Source: Chloromonas sp. AAM2
Lineage: Eukaryota; Chlorophyta; Chlorophyceae; Chlamydomonadales; Chlamydomonadaceae
Length of the DNA: 46,237 bases
Reading direction: 5' to 3'
Assembly (NCBI GenBank): GCA_004335635.1
Contig: QAXH01000482.1
Span: 7,726-53,962 of the forward strand
The notes under the pieces: model-generated
Told to the model about the DNA's origin: nothing
Database searches by the model: none
What the model saw: the letters and a program-made list of their open reading frames with translations, nothing else
Part shown: in pieces, positions 1-11,389 of the stretch
How positions within the stretch are numbered: position 1 is the first letter of the stretch
Layout: each line of letters starts with the position of its first letter
Made by a program: the position numbers and the translations under genes

Positions 1-19
1 ATAGCGGGGCGAGAATCGC

Positions 20-172
20 ATGTTGTGGTAGACGGTGCGTTGCCACTTCTGGGACAGCACAGTAAGAGACAGGAACTCCATTGTCAAAAGACACATGGGT
101 GTGTTTGTTGACACACACTGGTTCCAGTGCCAGTCCCAAAATTGTCCCAGAACCGGCAAACTTTTTTTTTTA
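20..172. repeat. Dispersed inverted-repeat element, copy 1
   Basis: The right end reads as the reverse complement of GTTTGCCAGTTCTGGGACAA, followed by a run of ten T. The left end (about 37-55) carries a diverged inverted copy, GTTGCCACTTCTGGGACAGC. Its outer flank, CATGTTGT(GG)TAGACGGTG, recurs at 8561, at the start of another copy. Inverted ends on a short non-coding body suggest a MITE-like element. Target-site duplications were not resolved. Confidence 0.5.
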
Positions 173-507
173 CCGTGTTAGCTCTCAGTTGCTTTGACAC
201 AATTCGTGACTGACATACTGAGCCATACATAACACGTACCGGGTGATACTGGGTGAGTTCTCTGGGAGATGTGGATGGGGAAAGAGATATGCTGGCAGGC
301 AGTCTCTACCTCAAAACTTGGCTGTGCTGAGCTGTGCCCGGCCTGGCGCGCATTGCAAATGTTGCCAGGCCGGCTGCTGTCTGAAGCCTACTGAGGAAGG
401 AGTTCACCTGGTAGTCAATTGGTCCGGAGTGGCCAGAGCCAAGGAGTTATGAGATTATAGGTTGCCCACCTTGGTCAGTGACAGCCGGGTTTGCCTTCAG
501 ACAGTTA

Positions 508-580
508 GGCACCCACAAAAAAAAAGATGTTTGCCAGTTCTGGGACAATTTACAGAAACACCACTGGCGTCAGTGTGGGG
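508..580 (+). repeat. Dispersed inverted-repeat element end, copy 2
   Basis: A run of nine A is followed by GATGTTTGCCAGTTCTGGGA, then a body whose TTTACAGAAACRCCACTGG matches the copy at 37150-37235 in the other orientation. No inverted partner was found close to its right, so this may be a solo end. Confidence 0.5.
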
Positions 581-1440
581 TAGGAAAACCGTGGAAGCAG
601 GGTTCAGCCAAAGTACAGGGTCTAGGGCTACAGCTTACAGTAGGTGGCCAACAAAATACCATAAATCCACAAAATGAACAGAGAAAAGGACAAGAAATTC
701 AACAAAATCGCAGAAAGTAGCTCAGTATCCGCCATCCAATTGTTCGGAATGTTATTCGTTCATGCAATGTAAATCAAAGTCATGTGAGTTCAGTTGAGCT
801 CCGTTGTGCGCTGAAGCCTCGATCCAAGTCAGGCAAGCCAAGGAAGGACGCTGCGTGTGCTCCTTGTGTTGGCCTTATACAACGTGCATCCGAGGCCATG
901 TACTAGGACAGGTGCATGGCCCACACTGTGACGTTGCTACTGGGGCAGCTGGTTGGAATTCCACCACTCCAAGAGAGATGTGCCGTATGGTGTGGTAAAA
1001 TACTCATTATGAACAACGACTGGAGAGGAAGAGACTTGTTTGTCTGATCAACTGTTAAGGCTGAACCACTTGTTTGCATTTCTTGGAGGGTGAAGTGGAT
1101 GATGATGATGATGACTTGTTTGCATGACACGTCTTGGCAGACGCTGCATGACCTGGCTTGCACACCGGGTAGCCGTACATGCTGGTGATGCTACTGGAGC
1201 CGACAACGCCGATGACACTTTGCAAAAGGTAGCAGACAAACACTGTGTATATCTTTGTACATGACACCTTGCACTGCCTGTCGTGACACTGATCACGCAA
1301 GTCATGACGCACACAGTGAACACAGTCCAGCTCAAGCAGCCAAACATTGGTTCTTGTTGCTTGTTTCTAAACCATAAATTGGGAGGTTTGAGAGACCCAA
1401 GTGCAACTGTCTTTGCTTTTGCAGCAATACAACAACTGTC

Positions 1441-1546
1441 GAGTGTAGGTGCCCGTCTCACCATGTGTGTGTAGGTGCCCGTCTCACCATGCGTGTGTAC
1501 CCGTCTCACCATGTGTGTATAGGTGCCCGTCTCACCATGTGTGCAC
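1441..1546. repeat. Short tandem repeat, about 24-bp unit
   Basis: The phrase TAGGTGCCCGTCTCACCATG recurs with spacer variation four times. It lies outside any gene model. Confidence 0.6.
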
Positions 1547-2494
1547 GTGCGACGTCGGCGAGATAGAATGAATCATATATCCTTTACATCCTTTCCAAAG
1601 GTCTACTCAGCCTTACTGAACACTTTGAGCAGAGACAGCTGCTTGTCAACGTACAACGTTCAAAGTCGCAGTGGCATGGAAATAGGAAAACATGGAACGC
1701 AGAATCAGGCAAGCTGGTAGAGGCTTTGTCGCCAAAACTGCTCAAGCAAGAAGTCACGGAGCAGAACTGCAGCAGAAGTATGCTCGTCTCATTGTTCAGC
1801 GAGTAGCACGAGTCATGTCAGGCAAAGGCCTTTCTTGCCATGGTGCACACACCAACCCCTGTCCAGGCCCAGTCCACGCACAGCATGCAGCCCCGTTCCA
1901 TGCCTGGTCTTGTTACATGCATACAGCTTGCCATCGTATGAGGCCTGACATCACAGTGCCAGCCCTGCCAGCTCAGCACGGTTTCAAAGTGCAGTGTCAA
2001 CCTACACTGCACTCTGTGTGGGCGCCTGCCTCTCTGAATCCCAGCCTTGCACCTACTCTGACATGCACCAGTCCATGTTGGCCCCTGAGTGGGGGAGGAA
2101 GACCTCCTGTGACCTGCCAGCCCAGCCGTGTACATGCATGCATGTGTAGACATCCTGTCTTGCCCACTTATTCTGTCCACGAATAGTGGTCACGTCAGGG
2201 CAGCACAAGCATGCTACCTAGACTCTTGAGTGCTTTTCTAACAGGAGTTTCATCTGTGCTTGAGCGACAGCACATGAAAAGGCAGCAGGTGGAACACACC
2301 ACAACATCCACCTCTCCTTTCCCTTTTCCACACATCAAGGGCAGGCGCTTGCAGCACGGCACCAGGACACTGTGCCTTGCCTCCCTTGCTTGTTCCCGCT
2401 AGCAAGAGCTCTTTTCTTGTAGGTGCACTGTGAACCATCGGCGTCCTCTTCTCTCCTGTTCTCTGTGTGTTAGCTCTGCAGTAGGGCAGTCCCT

Positions 2495-5400
2495 CTACTG
2501 CGGCCGGTAGATGCCCCCTCCCTCGGTCGCGTTTGCAGCAGTGCGCGGGCTGCCCACCGCTGGGCCCGCCGCCGGGTCCCAGGACGCGCCAATGATGTTG
2601 GGCCGCATGCCTGCAACGGCACCTGAGCAGGGAAACGGGATGGGAAAGATACAGTAACGAAAAAAGAACTATGAGTGGGACAACGCGGACGTGCCAAGCA
2701 AACACTCGTTCACTGAGTGTAGGTACATGTTCCAGTACCTGCAGCATGCATGGTGACACACATGCCCCTGACATGCTCAGTGCTGAATGCCATGTGCTGC
2801 CATGCGACAGACTTTGCCTGGCCTGTGATCATGCTGTGACCCATTCCTGCCCACCTGCGGCCGTGGGTGACATTTCTGTCTTAATGGGCGGCTGGGCTCC
2901 CCCGCTGGAGGCCCCAAGCTGGGACAGGCCCGAGCTGGGCCCCAGCATGCTGATGGAGGGCGGGAGGCCCGCCACCCCATCCGTCACCCCGCCCGGCACT
3001 GCCGCCCCGCCACTGCTGCCCCCGACATACGCCCCGCTGACAGGCATTGAAGACCCACCGACAACCATCCCGCTGTCCCGTGCCCCGGCAACAGCGCCGC
3101 CAGTACCACCACAACCCCCGTCTGCGGCTGCGCCGCCACTGCTGCCGGCATGTGGTGGTGGCGGTTGCGATACCAGTGGGTCGGTTTCCATTGGTGCTGG
3201 CCCGTTGTTGCTGCTGGGGGGCGGAGTGCCCCCCCGGGACTGGCCTAAGGGGGTATGTGCGCGGCCGGGGCTACGGCGCGCCGAGCCGCCCCCACTGCCG
3301 CCCTGAATGCCTGGCCCCTGAAGCGCTTCCGAGGTCATGAGTGTGGCTGCCTGCAAGGCGGAGTGAAGGGGCTCCTGTTTGATGGGTACGGCCGCTGCTG
3401 CGGTTCCTGGCGCGGCCCCGTGGATTGGAGGGCTAGGGGGCGGCGTGCGGTTGGGCGTGCGATTCCTCCTCGCGCGGCCGGCCCCTTCCTCCTCATCGGA
3501 TTCTTCCCCTGCTCGTTGCCTGCAATGCCCAAAGTCACGTTAACAGCATCACACTTTGATTACATTGCACTTGGGTGTGAACACTGGAGGAACCTGCAGG
3601 TAAGTTCAGGGCGTGCGTGCAACCAAGCCCGCTGGAGGCTCTAACAGCACACAGCACTGCTGATATCAGTAGCTTAGATACAAAACCGCGCATGCAACCT
3701 AGGGCAACCCAGAGAACTGTATTTACGTCCCCACACACCCCTCTCCTCCCCACCCCTCCGCCTACCTGCGCCAGTCGTCATGCGCTGGTCCGCCGCCCCG
3801 CACGTCGGGGTCCTCTTCCGGAAGGTCGGCGGGTTTGCGCAGCCCCGGCCGGTACGCCATCTGACTGCTGGGCACCTGCCACACGCAGCGGGAACACATA
3901 CGTTACTGGCTCGGGAGGTGGGGAACGAAATGAGTGTGCTGTGCAGCTCATCCACTCGCCTAGTCAGTCCAAATGAAATGCATGCAACACACTCGACTGC
4001 CACGTGATACTGGTGCACGAAGCGAAGAGACAATACTGCACACCACAAAGACCGAGGGTGGGCTGGCCTTCCGTGGCCATATCAGCAGCACGTCAGTGGA
4101 CTCTGGGTCACCAATGTCCGCCCACTGACCGGTGGCAGCTGTGATAAGTGCTCCAACACCTTGCGCTTGATTTCCATCAACTCCTCCCTGCGCGTCAACA
4201 CAGACAGCGACAACAACACACGCTGTAGCTTGCAATATGTTTCACGCACAACAAGCCGGTGCTGATACAATGTGCTCCTCCTCTGCCCGCTAGGCAGACT
4301 CCTGTCCCTGCACACAGGCGTCCTGCGCCCGCCTGTCCCGCTTGTTGACTCACTTAGTGTTCATGTTCTTCATGTTGCTGACGCTGATGCGCAGGCTGCC
4401 CGTGTCCAGGTAGTAGTTGTACTCGTGCAGCGCGTGCTCAGGGAGCCTGCGCAGGAGACGGGTGAACAATACACATGCTTCTCCGTTTTGAAAGGGTAGA
4501 TTTTGTTTGTGCGTTCATTCGCCCACGTGTGTTTTGCATGTGACGCCCTCTGATGATTGGGTACACGACATGTTTCGAAGGAAACGCAAACGCCGTTTCC
4601 CGCCAATTCTCTTTCTGTGTGCGCCGGCATCTCCCCAGCTCCAGTGCACCCGTCACCACCACTCACTCGTCCGGCAGGTCCACCCCCATGATGCGGCCCG
4701 TCTCAAAGCACCAGCAGCGCGCCACGTTGCGCAGTGTGTAACCGCCACCGCCTAGCACTAGCATGGGCACCTGGTACCTGATAACACGCCAAGGGCAAAG
4801 CAAAGTATGGAGCGCATGGCAAACAAGGCAGTGGCTGTGGCGCACACGTGTGTCGGTGCAGTCCGGCCCATGCGGCATCACACACACCCTGCGCCCATCA
4901 ACATCTTCTACAACCTCAACAACTTTTACTCGTGCTGTTGCCCCTCCTGCCGCCCCGGCCCCTGCCCTCCTCTCCTCTCCTCTCTCACTTGGCCAGGAAC
5001 TCAATGCAGTGCGAGTGGCCCTCCATGGACAGGTTGAAGCAGCCCAGCTTGTCACCGGACAGACTGTCGGCGCCGCAGCACATGACAACGGCACCGGGCT
5101 GGTACATCTCCATCACCTGCGCGTGGTGTACAGATAGCACACTTTTGAACCTGCATGCGTTACGTAGTACTAATACTTATGATGCAGGGAGACACATAAC
5201 AACGTGAAGGGCACATGCGGAATTCATTTGATCAATGTCAATCTGACAGCATCATTGCCATGATAGTAGTAATGCCATGATAGTAGTAATGCCATGATAG
5301 TGGTAATGCCATGATAGTAGTAATGCCATGGTAGTAGTAATGCCATGTAGTAGTAATGCCATGATAGTAGTAATGCCATGATAGTAGTAATGCCATGATA

Positions 5401-7864
5401 GTGGTAATGCCATGATAGTAGTAATGCCATGGTAGTAGTAATGCCATGTAGTAGTAATGCCATGTAGTGGTAATGCCATGATAGTGGCAATGCCATGATA
5501 GTGGCAATGCCATGATAGTGGCAATGCCATGATAGTAGTAATGCCATGATAGTGGTAATGCCATGATAGTGGTAATGCCGTGGTAGTAGTAATGCCATGG
5601 TAGTAGTAATGCCATGTAGTAGTAATGCCATGATAGTGGTAATGCCATGATAGTGGTAATGCCATGGTAGTGGTAATGCCATGGTAGTAGTAATGCCATG
5701 GTAGTATGACTCGGTCGCCTTGATCATTACTGGCAGTCTGCTGCGCCCGCAGCTGCATGGCTGTGTCCCACCTTTGACATGATGGGCTCAAACATCATCT
5801 GGTAGTTGTCGTCATCCATGCCGTCCTTGAGGGGCACGTTGACGGTGTAGTACTTGCCTGCAGCGATACAGAGATACAGAGCGGGGGTGTCGGTTCCGGG
5901 CACACTGCTGGAGAAGGCCAGCGCATTGGCCTGGTGTGCCTCTAGAATGCCTGCCCCAACGCCCAGCATGCTGCCCTCTGCTCTCCATGCGCCCTCTGCT
6001 CTCCATGCGCCCGTGGTTGCTGCCTGCCGCTGTCAGTGATGGCCACAGCCGCCGTAGTCTGCTGGCTGTTGGCATGTGCCTCGCAGTCCTGCCGCTGCTC
6101 CCTGCCGCTCAAATTCCACTGTCTGCTGTCCGCTGCTGCCCGTCCCTTTGCCCACCTTTATTGTAGCCCACGTCCGCCAGTGCACCAGTGCCAGGAAAGA
6201 ACTCGCCATACTTGTGAAACGACACCTGCAGATAAACACACACACGGGCGCTGGCATGAGTTGTGCCTGTGTTCAGTTGCTTTCTTACACACATGCTGTG
6301 GGGCAACCCGACGCCATGAAAACTTCACTCCTGAGCCCGCACTCATGAGCAAAACTACACAGCGATTGGTGGGCATGTCAACTTCGGCGTGTCGGGTGTC
6401 GTCAGATTTTGCGTGCGACATATTGTCAGCTGACCCCACTACCACCACATGGTGTATGTGCCCCGCTCTGACTGCTGGTTGACCACTCACTGTCATGACC
6501 CTGTCTGTGAGGTAGAATGCCTCCTCCACGCCATCCCCGTGATGGATGTCAATGTCCACATACAGCACACGCGAGAAAACCTGCAGGGGGCAGAGAAGGC
6601 AAGAGTTGGTCGCGTAACCAGCAGCGCCGCGCACATGCCACTGGATCCAACTCGTCTTCCTGGCCCCTGCTGTGTGCAACGAACTGTGTCCACGGGCTCA
6701 GAAACAGCTGATGCTGATGAAGTGCCGTCCTAGGCAGCGTTGCTGCAACGGCATGCACAGCTGTAATCCAGTGGCTTGACTTGGCCTGGTCTGTGATTCA
6801 GTGGCCCTGCTGTTGCTGTTGCTGCATGCTGATGTTATGTTCCGGAGCATGGCTGCTGTCCATTGCTGCTTGCCGTCAGCATTCCATCTGCTGCAGCAGG
6901 CTCCCCACGGCTGCGGCGTACAATGGTTGTACACACCTTGAGAAGCTCCAAGATGCCCAATACAATGTCATTCACAAAGCAGAAGCCAGATGCCTCCGCC
7001 TTTTTAGCATGATGCATCCCGCCTGAGAGGGTGACAGAACAAGAACAAGATGATGTCAGACCAAATTTACATAGGGTTAGGGTAAGAGTTTAGGGTTAGC
7101 AATGTGCTCCTGTAGACGAACGTCTTGTCGAGGTGCAGAGTTTGGCTTGCCATGCAAACGCACCTGACCAGTTGAATGCGATGTCAGCTTGGCCTGCCGC
7201 AAGGTGCGCAGCACCGTTTACGGAGCCGCCCGCATACAACTGCAAGCAAGCAGGGGTAGACCGAGGTCAACTCAAGGCACAAGAGCGCATGAGTGCAGCG
7301 CGTGTTCACCGACTTGAGCCTGCGGTCAATGCCGCACCTGACAGTACTCGTACACGCCATCAAACACGGGGCAGTCCACATCACCAATCTGGCCCATGTT
7401 GAACCGCTTGAGCTGGTTGAGGTGGTCTTCAGCATTGATAGGCGTGACGGTGCGCAGGAAGTCGATGTAATCTGCAGGATGGGCAAAGGCACTTGAAAAG
7501 TTGCAGATCGCAATGTGCGCAGGGACGTTACTTGGAGATTTTTCGTAGCCTCAGCCCATCATCGTCAACGTAATTTGGAGGCACATGTTCTCTGGAAAGT
7601 GAGCCGAAATACAGCCCAAACCCCCTCTGGGAATGTGTCGCATTTCTGTTGCTCACCGTCAGCATGGAATTCGGTCAGCTGGTCGAAAGAACGTGGTTCT
7701 GGTCTATGCACCATCATGTTTTTGCTCAGTCCGTAGCTCTTCAGCAAACTGTAGACCAACCGCGCCCGGTGCGGGCGCATGGGGTTCCCACCCCCATAGC
7801 AGAAGTTGCCGATCTCCTCATCATAAAAGTAGGACACAATTCGCTCCTGCTTAGCCACAGCCAT
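2495..7864 (-). CDS. Class I (RPD3/HDA19-like) histone deacetylase
   Basis: Zinc-dependent removal of acetyl groups from histone lysines in nuclear corepressor complexes. Fourteen exons: 7864-7657, 7471-7338, 7239-7164, 7022-6937, 6580-6491, 6225-6156, 5857-5772, 5116-4989, 4777-4667, 4446-4354, 4187-4130, 3875-3766, 3519-2855, 2610-2495. They join in phase to 676 residues. The catalytic domain is about residues 8-375. The charge-relay histidines are H143/H144 ([14 protein letters not shown]), zinc ligands D179, H181 (DIDIHHGDG) and D267 (CGADSLSGD), and the transition-state tyrosine Y306 (GGGGYT). All are present, so activity is expected. The tail, about residues 380-676, is much longer than in typical class I enzymes. 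It begins with an acidic patch (ESDEEEG), is then Pro/Gly/Ser-rich, and ends GGGIYRPQ. The ATG at 7864 gives the family's usual N-terminus. The family is certain; the tail exons rest on phase and splice signals. Confidence 0.93.
5252..5707. repeat. Minisatellite, 16-17-bp unit, in deacetylase intron 7
   Basis: About 27 head-to-tail copies of ATGCCATGATAGTAGTA and variants (GTGGTA, GTGGCA, one-base-shorter units) fill most of the intron between exons 7 and 8. Because the unit lacks stops on the minus strand, all three minus frames are open and give repetitive false proteins. Confidence 0.95.
7072..7099 (+). repeat. Interstitial telomere-like repeat in deacetylase intron 3
   Basis: TAGGGTTAGGGTAAGAG followed by TTTAGGGTTAGC gives three GGGTTAG-type units, one degenerate. 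It lies inside an intron of the deacetylase gene. Confidence 0.6.
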
Positions 7865-8447
7865 GGCTGGCAGGGACCTGCTGGTGGTTGGTGTCTAGGC
7901 CAGAGTGGTGCACTTTGGGTCACCCAGTGCAAGGATGTGTGAGGGCAGGCTCAACAACAGGCCACCTGTGCTGGCTCCCAGTGCAGATTAGCTGTACATG
8001 TGTGCCTGCACGCGGCAGCAGGCAACAAGAGGATTCAAGCTGAATCGGTCAACCACCCGTCTAACCACCTACGTTTCCCTTGCTCAAGCTGACCAATGCG
8101 CAGCCAGCTACACCATAGTAGCGCAGTTACCTGGCTTGTCATGCCTGTACCTGCTTTGAGGGGCAATCTTCCTGATTACCGCAGCAACATTTGTTCGACA
8201 AACCTTGCGCGTGTCAGGCATACCTCGGCATATGAAGCGTAACAGTCCTGTGTCTTCGCCTATACAAACCACTATATCAAGCTGTCATTCGTTTACGGTC
8301 AACCATTCGTGACTCGCCTGGTTTGCCGATTTGAGCGCAACAGGCCAGCGTAAGCATGTGGCCCTTCACATGTCCGAGTACATGTCAGGATACAACCATG
8401 CAAACGAGCCCACCTCATTTGAGAAAGACGCCTAGTCTGTCGCCGGG

Positions 8448-8468
8448 CTAGGGTTGGGGTTAGGGTTA
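8448..8468 (+). repeat. Interstitial telomere-like repeat
   Basis: CTAGGGTTGGGGTTAGGGTTA contains three TTAGGG-type units with one T-to-G change. It lies in the intergenic region upstream of the deacetylase gene. Confidence 0.6.
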
Positions 8469-8560
8469 CATTTCATTCCTGAGTGCTGCACTGTAACCCG
8501 TTTCTGTGTGTTAAGGCGGTGTTAGGTCAGTGCAGTGTGCCCCACTGAGGCCTGCTGGTG

Positions 8561-9040
8561 CATGTTGTTAGACGGTGTGACTGCCAGTACTGGGCCACTG
8601 TGTGGTGTGGTGTGTAAGAGACACCCAGGCCTATAAATCCTGTAAAATCCTGTAAAGACACTTCCCATTCACCACACATGCAAACTTACAAGTGCACTAG
8701 TCAACCATACTTACAGTATGGTGTGCCTTATCGTGTTGATAACACCTAGTTTAGCCCGCGCCATATCCCGCATTTTATTGAGCTGGTTACCAGATGGACG
8801 TGCTTCATGGTGTGCACTCCCTCCTTGTAACAGATTTGCAAACACTTGTGGAAGGGACTGGCTTGTGCTCCACAGCAGACTTACCTAAATGCCATAACAC
8901 AAAAGAACAGCAGCAACACAAAGCTCAACTTGTCACGTGGTCACATGTCATAGTCATCACCAATGTCATAGTCATCACCATTGGCTCCTGGCGGTTTTCC
9001 CAGGAATCGTCCCAGAACTGGCAAACTTGTTTTGGGGACT
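8561..9040. repeat. Dispersed inverted-repeat element, copy 3
   Basis: The left end, CATGTTGTTAGACGGTGTGA then CTGCCAGTACTGGGCCACTG, matches the left end of copy 1. The right end carries CGTCCCAGAACTGGCAAAC at about 9009-9027 in the inverted sense. At about 480 bp it is longer than copy 1 and contains the second dispersed motif at 8797-8830, so it may be a composite. Confidence 0.45.
8797..8830 (+). repeat. Second dispersed repeat, copy a
   Basis: GGACGTGCTTCATGGTGTGC plus the following ACTCCCTCCTTGTAA is nearly identical to stretches at 15589-15622 and 42258-42291. Its identity is unknown. Confidence 0.6.
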
Positions 9041-9258
9041 GCAAACTGGGATTCAGTCCACAACAGCTCCAAGAATACTTGGGCATGTGAGCATTCGTCT
9101 GCTGGTCTCGAGCTATCAAATAGCTGGAAGTGTGCCTAATGCCAAAACACGCCATGTCCAAACCTGAGTCAGCTTTGATCTTGACCAATCTAAACCGGAC
9201 GTAACCACACAACTTTTGAACACAGTGTATGACCACCTCTGTGCCGCTAGCTTAACCG

Positions 9259-11086
9259 TTACAACCCTGACGGCCTTCTGGTTAGAGCAAACCCAGCCAC
9301 AGCCCCAAAGCCTGCCAAGGCAAGGGACGAAACAAAGTTCACACCACCATTGCTGAGCACATTCATACCACAGATCCGTTTAATCCCTGGTCCGTGCCGG
9401 CACACCACCAAACGCCGGTTCTCATCCCATCCGCTGTACTGCAGCGTTGCACCCAACAGGGAATCGCACAAGGACCCCAGCAGCCCACCCGCTGCACACA
9501 GTACCAGGGTCGGCATCATGCCACCAGCCCGAATTCTGCCAACACTGTTCAGCAGCCCTCCTTGCCCCAGCCAATGCGTCACTGCAGCGCTGGATAGCCA
9601 CACTCCAGCCACACAAACCCCACCCGCAAGGCTGGCAGCCAATCCTCGTGCTGAGACACCACCATTGGTGCCGGCGGGCACAACACGCCAGGGTGCGGTG
9701 ACGAGGCGGGGAGGGGCTGAAGCAAGGATGCCAACCTCGCTGGCCCACGTGTCAGCTGTCACACAAGCGTAGTGCGCCTGTGGCAGTGAGGCACGGCAAA
9801 CAGCATCTGTTGCAACTTGCAGGCCAAACCAGCCAAGTCTGCTGCCCCTTCAAACCTCAATTCTGAAAAATACATGTCGTAGTCCACAGCACGTGCTACC
9901 TGGCCTGCCTGACTCGTTCCCGTCCCCACAAGTGAACCACCACACTCACTCACCAGGAATGCCATTGCACACGCCGTTCCAATGGCTTCTGTGTCGCGCT
10001 GCCCTTGCGCCACGACCAGCAGCTGCGCCAAGATGGCTAGACAAGCGCCCAGGCTGTTGGCCAACACCTGATGGTCAGGAGCCAACCCAAAGTAGAACTG
10101 ATATCGGTGGAAGGCCGAGCCAAGTGAAAACGGCACATACGCGCACTACTTATTATTGGTATCTCAGTCCAGCGCTGGCCTAGAGAAGGCATGCGATGCC
10201 AGGGGTTTGCATCCGGTGCCACCAAATGGTCTTCACTTGAACGCACCTGTGCTGCTGTGCGCTGCCCGCCCTCCCTGTGCCCCTCCTCCAGGGCTGCCTT
10301 GCGGGCAGAGCCAACCCTAGTCAACTGCAACGGCACGCACGTGTGTGTGGGGATGACACACTTGGTGTTGGCACACGATCAATCCCATGACCGCCGCATG
10401 TCACGGACTGGTACATAATCTTGTTGCAATTTTGACAATGTGTGTATTGACCACAAACAATCGTCAAGTTGTGTAGTGCTCGCATACGTGGGTCCACCCG
10501 GTTCGCCATCACAGGTGCTACAGTTGTTCTGACGCCAGAATGTTGTGTGGGCGCACCGCGCCATGTGAAGTTGGTAAGGCATCGCATGGCCGTTGCCAGT
10601 TGAGTCTTGTCAGCCACAGGTCGCTTACCTTGGAACTTGACAAGTAGAAGAATATCAATGTCGCCCCGTGGGGTAGGCTAGCAGCCATGTGCAGGGTGCC
10701 CACCAGGCCGGCAGCCAGGGCGCCTGAGAGCAGCAGGGAGAAGCATGTAGAACCCATTGGAGGTGGGGAACAGGCGGCAAAGACCAACTTGTTAACGTGG
10801 CTGAATGGCGCCTCAGAGCTCTCAGTATACACATCTGCAGATTTGGTTCTCGGTGGCTGCAGCCACCATACAATTCACAACCATGAGCGCTTCAATTGCA
10901 ATGATGCAAACAAGGGGGGTACTGCGCCCTTATCTGCAAGTTTGATGCTCCACTCCTCCCAGGTGAACTCAAAGGCAGGTGCACAGTCGCGGGCCCACCT
11001 GAGGTGCTCAGGGACTCCTTCCTCAGCCCACGCACAGCTAGAAACACAGCCAGGCATGCCGATCCTGTGAGCCATAGCACTGTCAT
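9259..11086 (-). CDS. TMEM19/DUF92-like integral membrane protein (plant PGR-like)
   Basis: Five exons: 11086-10999, 10723-10629, 10324-10247, 10067-9954, 9777-9259, joined in phase to 297 residues. Family signatures appear in order. They are a hydrophobic N-terminal segment, SGALAAG leading into a helix that ends FFYLSSSKLTRVG (about 41-66), EEGHREGGQR (about 74-83), AHYACVTADTWASEVG (about 126-141), PAGTNGGVSARGL, SLLGATLQYSGWDE and SNGGVNFVSSLAL near the end. TMEM19 and plant PGR have the same order and about the same length. DUF92 also includes the chloroplast phytyl-phosphate kinase VTE6, but the YSGWDE-type C-terminal half fits TMEM19/PGR better. The exact function is not established from sequence. 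The first ATG after an in-frame upstream TGA is at 11086. It is transcribed divergently from the gene at 11390. Confidence 0.88.
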
Positions 11087-11389
11087 TGTCACCACGTCCG
11101 AGATCGCTTGATGCTCTCACTGGTTGATGTGCTCTTTCAAAGGCCGGGCGGCAATGGGGAATGAGCCTGATGGTACGGGGATGATCGTTTATATTCCATG
11201 TATTACATAAGCACAACTGTCACAAAGAGCAGCAAGAGAACTGAACGCTAGCAACCTCTGTGTGAGCCTGATGTAATGCGAGCTGTCACACTGCCAGCTG
11301 TCACAGTGTAACGTGGTGGCTTCTGGACGACTCCCAACCCACAGCCATTGCGGACGGGACAGGTTTGTTTGTATCAACGCAATCGCAAA
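11087..11389. promoter_or_regulatory. Shared divergent promoter region
   Basis: The 303 bases between the start codons of the TMEM19-like gene (-) and the SLOG-like gene (+) must hold both promoters and 5' UTRs. CTGTCACA occurs three times (11217-11224, 11283-11290, 11298-11305). The last two sit in a 15-bp direct repeat. The complement, TGTGACAG, contains the TGACAG core known for TALE homeodomain factors. Function is inferred from position only. Confidence 0.5.

Larger units (their letters stand above)
173..2494. other. Intergenic / 3' flank of the deacetylase gene, no convincing gene
   Basis: Open frames here lack homology-like composition and do not join into exons. A short GAT microsatellite lies near 1096-1113. 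One amphipathic stretch beginning at the ATG at 1692 (+) looks somewhat protein-like but has no recognisable family. A TTACA (TGTAA on the minus strand, the volvocine polyadenylation signal) at 1913-1917 could end the deacetylase transcript, implying a 3' UTR of about 580 nt; this is weak. Confidence 0.4.
7865..9258. other. Intergenic region between the deacetylase 5' end and the TMEM19-like 3' end
   Basis: No gene-like open frame is seen. The part next to 7865 should hold the deacetylase promoter and 5' UTR. The right part is occupied by a dispersed repeat element and a telomere-like tract. Confidence 0.5.

Noticed and set aside
5224..5791. Three long minus-strand open frames rich in Leu/His/Trp/Tyr repeats
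   Set aside because: They are translations of the intronic 16-17-bp minisatellite in all three frames, inside a deacetylase intron.
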